Shown: positions 24,718 to 30,251 of the stretch, one piece after another | Numbering within the stretch: the stretch's first letter is position 1 | Layout of the letters: the number at the start of each line of letters is the position of its first letter | Origin: M0108 sp049654905 | GTDB lineage: Bacteria; Pseudomonadota; Gammaproteobacteria; Chromatiales; Chromatiaceae | Direction: 5' to 3' | Length of the DNA: 30,251 bases | Assembly (NCBI GenBank): GCA_049654905.1 | Contig: JBASIS010000086.1 | Span: forward strand, 1-30,251 | Program-made: the position numbers and the translations under genes | The notes under the pieces: generated by a model | Seen by the model: only the letters and a program-made list of their open reading frames with translations | Told to the model about the DNA's origin: nothing | Database searches by the model: none

Positions 24718-26756
24718 TGTTGGGCCTCAGCCCTCGGTCCCGCTGGCACTCCTTCGGGCGGCCGCGCCCTGGCCAGATCGCGGCGGTCACGGGCCTCTAT
24801 GCCATCGCCGGCCTGACCCTGATTCCCCACCTGGCCCCGGCCGTCCTCGGCTACTTTTATCTGCTCCTTGGCTACCGGGCGGTCGCCGCACGACTCCCCC
24901 GGCTTGAACCGGGTCGTTGGATTCTGCTGCCCCTCGCCCTGGTTGGGGTCCTCTTGGTTTACCGCCATTACGGCACCCTCGTCGGCCAGGAAGGCGGTTC
25001 CGCCCTGCTGACGCTGCTGCTGGCCCTTAAACTGCTGGAAATACGCAGTCCGAGAGATGTGCGGCTGCTGACCATGCTGTTCGCCTTCTGGCTCGTGATC
25101 CACTTCCTCTTTGAGCAGTCATTTTGGGTTGCCCTCTTTCTTGGCGCCCTGCTGATCCTGGACGTGGCGGTGTTGGCGGACAGTTCCCGGAGTCTCCCTC
25201 GGCCCCCGCCTCAAGTGCTGGGTTTGGCTTTGCGGCTTACCCTACAGGCCTTGCCGCTGACCCTGGTGCTCTTCATCCTTTTCCCCCGCCTGGACGCTCC
25301 CCTCTGGTCATTTCTCCCCGCCGAAGACCAAACCCGCACGGGCATCAATGACTGGCTGGAACCGGGCTCGGTGAGTGAACTGGTTCTGGACGGCTCCCTC
25401 GCCTTTAGGGTTCGCTTCGACGGTCCCTTTCCCCAGGCCGAGGGGCTTTACTGGCGGGGCCCCGTGGCCTGGAATACCGACGGCCGGCGCTGGCAGGCCG
25501 CTAGGCCCGACCAGTTTTCCGGCCTGGTGGCGGTGCCGGCACGGTCGGGAGATGCTGTCAGCTATGAGGTGACCCTTGAGCCGAGCCGCCAGCGCTGGCT
25601 CTTTGCTCTCGATCTGCCGACAGGCACACCTGAAAAGGATGCCTACCTTACCCATGACTTCCAGTTGCTGGCCAAGGAGCCTATCAAGGAGACCCGCGTC
25701 TATCGGGTGACCTCGGCGCCGGCCCAGGATACCGGTGACTTGCCGGAGGAGCAGCGGGCCGCTGGGCTTGCGCTCCCGGCCAATGTCACGGCGAGGATGC
25801 GGGAGTTGGTGGCGGAATGGGCTGAGGTCTCCCCGGGGCCAGCGGCAGTGGTCCAAGCGGGCCTTCGCCATTTCCATCAGCAAGCCTTTTATTACAGCCT
25901 CCGCCCCCCCCGGCTCGGGGATAACCCCGCCGATGAGTTTCTTTTCGAGACCCGTAAAGGCTTTTGCGAGCACTATGCCAGCAGCTTCGCTCTCCTGATG
26001 CGGATCGCCGGCATCCCGGCGCGGATCGTCATGGGCTTCCTGGGGGGCGAGCGTAACCCCTTGGGTGCCCACCTTATCGTACGGCAGTCAGACGCCCACG
26101 CCTGGGTCGAGGTCTGGCTGGAGGGCCAGGGTTGGACGCGGGTTGATCCCACCGCCGCCGTGGCCCCAGAACGCGTCGAGCCGAGTCCTGAGTTGACGGG
26201 CCTGGCCAGCGGCCGGCCCTTGCGTTTGCGCATCGGGGGCGTGACTACCTGGGGGCGGATGGTCCATGGCCTACGCCTCTTTGGCGATGCCTTGGACGAA
26301 AATTGGTACCGCTGGGTATTGGGCCTGGATCGTTCCCGCCAACAGGCCCTTCTGGACGGTATGGGACTGGTCTGGCTGCGTGAATATGGTCTTGCCGTCC
26401 TCATGGTCCTGGCTGCCAGCCTGGCGATGGGTCTGCTGCTGGTGGTACTGCTCTGGCAGCCTCCCAGCTCGCGACCGGACCCTCTAGAACGTCTCTATCG
26501 GAAATTCTGTTCCCGCCTGGCTCGCGCTGGCCTTCCCCGCAAAGCTAGCGAGGGGCCCTGCTCCTATGGTCAGCGGTTGGCGCTGTGGGAACCTGGGCTG
26601 GCTGTCGGTTGCCTGGCATTCACTGAGCGCTATGCCAAGCTGCGCTATGGTTTTGGACCCGTGGGCAAAGTCGATCTGGATCCATTGAGCCGGGAGTTGC
26701 AGGCGACTCTTGCCATGTTGCGCCAGGCTCGGCGAGGGAGGTATCGAGCCTGGTGA
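24717..26756 (+). CDS. tgpA: TgpA-like membrane transglutaminase (DUF3488 plus transglutaminase domain)
   Basis: A 679-residue membrane protein resembling TgpA of Pseudomonas aeruginosa, which is essential there and encoded with MoxR and DUF58 genes. The N-terminal half has about six membrane helices (within 20-190). The periplasmic transglutaminase-like domain follows, with the full catalytic triad: Cys417 in RKGFCEHYASSF, His461 in SDAHAWVEVW and Asp477 in WTRVDPTAA. One more helix lies near 558-579, then a cytoplasmic tail. I chose ATG 24717 because it overlaps the DUF58 stop as TGATG and follows AGGGGCAGGG; the longer frame would overlap the previous gene by 250 nt. Activity on cell-wall or envelope substrates is inferred from the family. 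Confidence 0.9.
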   Translation: MLGLSPRSRWHSFGRPRPGQIAAVTGLYAIAGLTLIPHLAPAVLGYFYLLLGYRAVAARLPRLEPGRWILLPLALVGVLLVYRHYGTLVGQEGGSALLTLLLALKLLEIRSPRDVRLLTMLFAFWLVIHFLFEQSFWVALFLGALLILDVAVLADSSRSLPRPPPQVLGLALRLTLQALPLTLVLFILFPRLDAPLWSFLPAEDQTRTGINDWLEPGSVSELVLDGSLAFRVRFDGPFPQAEGLYWRGPVAWNTDGRRWQAARPDQFSGLVAVPARSGDAVSYEVTLEPSRQRWLFALDLPTGTPEKDAYLTHDFQLLAKEPIKETRVYRVTSAPAQDTGDLPEEQRAAGLALPANVTARMRELVAEWAEVSPGPAAVVQAGLRHFHQQAFYYSLRPPRLGDNPADEFLFETRKGFCEHYASSFALLMRIAGIPARIVMGFLGGERNPLGAHLIVRQSDAHAWVEVWLEGQGWTRVDPTAAVAPERVEPSPELTGLASGRPLRLRIGGVTTWGRMVHGLRLFGDALDENWYRWVLGLDRSRQQALLDGMGLVWLREYGLAVLMVLAASLAMGLLLVVLLWQPPSSRPDPLERLYRKFCSRLARAGLPRKASEGPCSYGQRLALWEPGLAVGCLAFTERYAKLRYGFGPVGKVDLDPLSRELQATLAMLRQARRGRYRAW

Positions 26757-26778
26757 ATTGATCCTCGGCCGGAGCCGT

Positions 26779-27342
26779 TCATAATAGTTTTTCGATGGCT
26801 CGCACGACCTTGTCACTATCCGGCGAGGTGATGCTGGCGAAATAATCGACATAGTTCCCATTACGGTCGATCAGATATTTGTAGAAGTTCCACTTGGGGT
26901 AGGGGGCGCCCGCGGCAGCCAGGCGCTCGAAGAGGGGGTTGGCTTTCCCCTTGGTGACGCTGACCTTCTCGAACATGGGGAATTCCACCGAGTAGGTGAG
27001 GCGACAGAATTTCTGGATATCCTCCTCGCTGCCGGGCTCCTGTTGCATGAAATCGTTGGAAGGGAAGCCAAGCACCACCAGGCCTCGGTCCTGGTATTTG
27101 CGATACAGGGCCTCAAGGTCCTCGTACTGAGAGGTGAAACCGCATTTGCTGGCGGTGTTGACCACCAGGATGACCTTGCCGCGATATGCCTCGCAGAGGT
27201 TGACCTGCTCTTCTCCAGCCAATCGGCGGAGGCTGATATCCAGAAGGGGTGGGCACGGTGTGTTCGTACTGGCGGTCGCGAGTTCCGCCGTGACGCCACT
27301 GCTCATGGCGGCAAGCCCGAGGGCAAAGAGTGCTGTCTTCAC
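26779..27342 (-). CDS. Exported glutathione peroxidase-like protein
   Basis: A thiol peroxidase of the GPx family that should reduce hydrogen or lipid peroxides using thioredoxin or glutathione. The 187-residue protein begins with a likely signal peptide (cleavage after GVTA at about 19), so it acts in the periplasm. The catalytic tetrad is visible: Cys67 in NTASKCGFTSQ, Gln101 in QQEPGS, and Trp151-Asn152 in WNFYKYL. The usual GFPCNQF reads GFPSNDF, so that Cys is replaced by Ser95; Cys113 in KFC is a possible resolving residue. The start is GTG 27342 with GGAG 8 nt upstream. It converges on tgpA (22-nt gap) and lies 134 nt after mnmE, with an inverted repeat upstream. Confidence 0.9.
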   Translation of the reverse strand: MKTALFALGLAAMSSGVTAELATASTNTPCPPLLDISLRRLAGEEQVNLCEAYRGKVILVVNTASKCGFTSQYEDLEALYRKYQDRGLVVLGFPSNDFMQQEPGSEEDIQKFCRLTYSVEFPMFEKVSVTKGKANPLFERLAAAGAPYPKWNFYKYLIDRNGNYVDYFASITSPDSDKVVRAIEKLL

Positions 27343-27373
27343 GTTGGGTTCTCCAGGTTGAAGGAGGATTCAT

Positions 27374-27397
27374 GGTTACCTATAGCTGTGGGTAACC
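27374..27397. promoter_or_regulatory. Inverted repeat upstream of the glutathione peroxidase gene
   Basis: GGTTACC-N10-GGTAACC is a perfect 7-bp dyad, 32-55 nt before the peroxidase start. The spacer holds CTATAG, which on the minus strand could serve as part of a -10 box (TATAGG). It could be an operator or a leader hairpin; no T tract follows, so it does not look like an mnmE terminator. Confidence 0.4.
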
Positions 27398-27476
27398 CTG
27401 CGGCATGGTGAGAAATTATGACTCGAGGGGGCGCGGGCTATAGTTGAGTGGTAATAAATTCCCGTCAGGGGGCTGT

Positions 27477-28829
27477 TCACTTGCCTACGCAAAAGCTGGC
27501 AAATATTTTGCCCAGTAAATCCTCGGAGGTAAATTCGCCAGTGATCTCCCCCAAAGCCTGCTGGGTGATGCGCAGTTCCTCGGCGGTGAGTTCGGCAGCG
27601 TTGTCCGCCCGCAGGGCTGTTCTGGCCAGGCAGAGGGCTTCCCGGGCGCGGGTCAAGGCATCCAGGTGACGGCGGCGGGCAAGAAATGCGCCTTCAAGCT
27701 TTTTCTGGTAGCCGGCAATGTGCTTGAGGTGGGCGCGCAGGCTATCCAAACCCCTACCCTCTCGCGCGGAGATAGCGATCTCCGCGCCCCTTGTCGTCTG
27801 AGTAAGACCGGGGGGCCGGCCACTCAGATCGATCTTGTTGCGGACCCAGGTAACGGGAATCTGGCGAGTAGGAGTAGGGAACTCAGTCGGTTCAAAGTCA
27901 TGGCCTGCCGGATCCTGGCTGTCGTCGGATAGCCATAGAAGGGCATCGGCCTTGGTGATTTGATCGCGGGCGCGGCGGATACCTTCCATTTCCACCGGGT
28001 GGTCCGAATGGCGTAGGCCGGCAGTATCGATGATGTGGAGCGGTAGGCCGTCGATCTGGATGTGCTGGTGCAGTAGGTCGCGGGTGGTCCCGGGAATCGC
28101 CGTGACGATAGCGGCATTGCTTCCGGCCAGTGCATTGAGTAGACTGGATTTTCCAACATTCGGCGGGCCGGCGATGACGACCTGTATCCCTTCACGGATC
28201 AGGCAGCCCTGGCGTGCACCCGCCAGGAGCTTGTCGAGGTGGACCACTAATTTTTCCAGATCGGCGGCGATGCTGGAATTGGCCATGAAGTCGATCTCCT
28301 CTTCCGGAAAGTCGAGGGCGGCTTCAACAAAGGCACGGAGATGGATGAGCTCTTCAACCAGTTCTTGGATGCGGCGCGAAAATTCGCCTTGCAGGTTGCG
28401 TCCGGCGAGGCGGGCAGCCTCTTCGGTGCCGCTGGAGATCAGATCGGCTACGGCCTCGGCTTGAGCGAGATCGAGCTTGCCGTTGAGAAAGGCGCGTTCA
28501 CTGAATTCCCCGGGGCGGGCTAGGCGCGCCCCCAGTGCCACCAACCGCTTGAGTATCAAGTCCAGGACGAGGGGGCCCCCATGGCCCTGAAGTTCGAGGA
28601 CGTCCTCTCCGGTGAAGGAATGGGGGCCGGGAAAGAAGAGGGCCAGGCCCTGATCCAGGGCCGCGCCCGTCTCATCCCGGAACCATCCCAGGGTTGCCTG
28701 ACGCGGCTCGGGTATGCAGCCGAGGATGGCTTCGGCGATCAGGCATACCCCCGCTCCCGAGACCCGAACCACGCCGACGCCGCCAAATCCTGGCGGCGTA
28801 GCGATGGCGGCGATGGTGTCGGCCGCCAT
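27477..28829 (-). CDS. mnmE: tRNA modification GTPase MnmE
   Basis: MnmE (TrmE) is the GTPase partner of MnmG in modifying U34 of tRNAs. The 450-residue protein has the N-terminal folate-binding domain, a helical domain, and a GTPase domain with G1 GPPNVGKSS (221-229), G2 TAIPGTTRD (243-251), G3 DTAG (268-271) and G4 NKID. The C-terminal FCVGK with Cys447 is the family hallmark. The ATG at 28829 gives MAADTIAAIATPPG, the expected opening. It follows yidC by 25 nt, so it is probably cotranscribed. mnmG is not the next gene. Confidence 0.97.
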   Translation of the reverse strand: MAADTIAAIATPPGFGGVGVVRVSGAGVCLIAEAILGCIPEPRQATLGWFRDETGAALDQGLALFFPGPHSFTGEDVLELQGHGGPLVLDLILKRLVALGARLARPGEFSERAFLNGKLDLAQAEAVADLISSGTEEAARLAGRNLQGEFSRRIQELVEELIHLRAFVEAALDFPEEEIDFMANSSIAADLEKLVVHLDKLLAGARQGCLIREGIQVVIAGPPNVGKSSLLNALAGSNAAIVTAIPGTTRDLLHQHIQIDGLPLHIIDTAGLRHSDHPVEMEGIRRARDQITKADALLWLSDDSQDPAGHDFEPTEFPTPTRQIPVTWVRNKIDLSGRPPGLTQTTRGAEIAISAREGRGLDSLRAHLKHIAGYQKKLEGAFLARRRHLDALTRAREALCLARTALRADNAAELTAEELRITQQALGEITGEFTSEDLLGKIFASFCVGK

Positions 28830-28854
28830 AGGTCTGGTCTCTAGGGTGCAGGCC

Positions 28855-30251
28855 TCAATGTTTGGCCGCAGCTTTTTCGATTTTGTCGGTGATGTACCAC
28901 TGCTGGGCGATGGACAGCAAGTTGTTGACTACCCAATAAAGTACCAGGCCCGAGGGGAAGAAGGCGAAGAAGACAGTAAAGACAAAGGGCAGGCTCATCA
29001 TCACCTTAGCCTGGATGGGGTCCGGAGGCGCGGGATTAAGTTTCTGCTGAACGTACATGGACACGCCCATGATGAGGGGCAGCACGAAATAGGGGTCTGG
29101 GGCGGAAAGGTTGTTTATCCAAAGCATGAAGGGCGCTTGACGCATCTCGACGCTTTCCAGCAGCACCCAGTAAAGAGAGATGAAGACGGGGATTTGCACC
29201 ACGATGGGCAGACAACCACCGAGTGGATTGATCTTCTCCTTCTTGTACATTTCCATCATGGCCTGATTCAGGCGCTCTTTATCATCGCCATAGCGGTCCT
29301 TCAGGGCCTGAATACGCGGAGTAATCTTGCGCATATTGGCCATGGATTTGTAACTGGTCTCGGACAGTTTGTAGAAGGCCAGCTTGATCAGGATGGTAAG
29401 AAAGATGATGGACCAGCCCCAGTTGCCAACTAAGGCGTGGATCTTGCTCAATAGCCAGTAGATAGGCTGGGCAATGATGGTCAGCAGGCCATAATCGACG
29501 GCCAAGTCTAGGCCTGGCGCTACAGAGGCTAGGGTGTCCTGGAGCTTCGGTCCCACGAAGATGCGTTCGTTGAATTGGTATCTGGTCCCTGGTTCGATGG
29601 TGGCCGGGTTTGTATAGGTGCCGATGAGGAATTTGCCATCGTCGCGGGCGCTGGTGAAGAAGGTCTGGGGTTCCCCGGCTGGGGGCAGGGCCGCCACGAG
29701 GAAGTAGTGCTGAATGAGTGCGACCCAGCCTCCCGTTGCCTCCAGGGATAGACGTTCAGCGCGCATATCCTCGAAGGGGACCTTTTTGTATTTGTCCTCG
29801 GGCGTGTAATAGACTCCGCCCGTGTAGGTATAAACAAAGCGGGTGGCTTCGGGGTCGTTTAGTTCGGTGCGGAGTATCTGGGTGTAGGACCGCGCCGCGA
29901 GAGGGGCTTTCGTTTGGTTGACGACCTCTTGGGTCAGGTCTATGACGTAGCTGCCTCGGGTGAAGCGATAACGCCGGTGGATTTCGACACCGGCGGGATC
30001 ACTCCAAGATAGCACTACCTCCAGTTCGTCTTGTCCCGGCTTGAGGGAGAAGGATTCCTGGGTGACTTGGAAAGTCAGGGAGCGACTGTCCGCCGGCAAA
30101 GGCCCGGACTCGGGACCGCGCAAGCCGGATTCCACGATGAAAAAGTTGGGTGGTTCCGGCTTGAGCAGGCGGAATTTGGTTTCTTGATCCCTGGGGCTCT
30201 GGGGATAATCGAGTAGCCTGGCACTGATAATAGCGCCGCCGCGGAGTGCGA
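28855..30251 (-). CDS. yidC: Membrane protein insertase YidC (5' end outside window)
   Basis: YidC inserts and folds inner-membrane proteins, including ATP synthase subunit c. At least 465 codons are present; the frame is open to the window edge, so the N-terminal signal-anchor is missing. The first readable part belongs to the periplasmic P1 domain (LRGGAIISARLLDYP). The C-terminal insertase core has SMANMRKITPRIQALKDRYG, INPLGGCLPIVVQIPVF and FPSGLVLYWVVNNL, with five membrane helices of the family. The position of E. coli Arg366 in the groove appears to be Lys here (LIKLAFYKLSE). A GTG at 30135 is internal, not the start. mnmE follows after 25 nt. Confidence 0.95.
   Translation of the reverse strand, partial: ALRGGAIISARLLDYPQSPRDQETKFRLLKPEPPNFFIVESGLRGPESGPLPADSRSLTFQVTQESFSLKPGQDELEVVLSWSDPAGVEIHRRYRFTRGSYVIDLTQEVVNQTKAPLAARSYTQILRTELNDPEATRFVYTYTGGVYYTPEDKYKKVPFEDMRAERLSLEATGGWVALIQHYFLVAALPPAGEPQTFFTSARDDGKFLIGTYTNPATIEPGTRYQFNERIFVGPKLQDTLASVAPGLDLAVDYGLLTIIAQPIYWLLSKIHALVGNWGWSIIFLTILIKLAFYKLSETSYKSMANMRKITPRIQALKDRYGDDKERLNQAMMEMYKKEKINPLGGCLPIVVQIPVFISLYWVLLESVEMRQAPFMLWINNLSAPDPYFVLPLIMGVSMYVQQKLNPAPPDPIQAKVMMSLPFVFTVFFAFFPSGLVLYWVVNNLLSIAQQWYITDKIEKAAAKH

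Noticed and set aside
28855..30251. Replication origin or DnaA-box cluster next to yidC
   Set aside because: Only an isolated near-match (TTATCCAAA near 29116) inside coding sequence was seen. Any oriC would lie beyond the window edge.

Overview
The window is a GC-rich, densely coding stretch of bacterial chromosome. Most of it is the conserved gammaproteobacterial block near the replication origin: yidC-mnmE / mnmG-rsmG-parA-parB-atpIBEFHAGDC / glmU-glmS. Gene order, high GC and the style of the ATP synthase, MnmE/MnmG and GlmU/GlmS proteins suggest a gammaproteobacterium, possibly of the Chromatiales (purple sulfur bacterium type). That placement is an inference from general resemblance, not from a search. 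No rRNA, tRNA, CRISPR, insertion sequence or phage gene was seen.

Layout. Positions 1-6913 are a signalling cluster. On the minus strand are a CHASE-domain sensor kinase and, 25 nt downstream, a sigma-54 response regulator. A DNR/FNR-type CRP-family regulator is divergent from the kinase. A large membrane hybrid histidine kinase with a C-terminal receiver follows on the minus strand. Positions 6968-10699 (minus) hold an FKBP/SlyD-like prolyl isomerase, glmU and glmS, probably one unit making UDP-GlcNAc. The hybrid kinase lies 54 nt downstream of glmS and could be read from the same transcript. Positions 10807-17909 (minus) are the complete nine-gene F1Fo ATP synthase operon, with a good sigma-70 promoter before atpI (17963-17991) and a GC-rich hairpin after atpC (10760-10776). 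Upstream on the same strand are parB, parA, rsmG and mnmG (18068-22379).

Between mnmG and mnmE sits about 5 kb that I regard as an insertion into the usual gene order. It contains a plus-strand operon of MoxR AAA+ ATPase, DUF58 protein and TgpA-like transglutaminase with overlapping starts, preceded by a possible 50-codon leader ORF. A convergent gene encodes an exported glutathione peroxidase. The window ends with mnmE and a yidC truncated at its 5' end by the window edge.

No wholly new system is evident. The most interesting points are small. The longer gene gaps of the atp operon each carry a hairpin or, before atpE, an almost G-free leader. A possible coupled small ORF overlaps the moxR start. 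Unexplained inverted repeats lie in the promoter regions of the CHASE kinase/CRP pair, moxR and the peroxidase gene. The stress-type moxR/tgpA block splits mnmE from mnmG.
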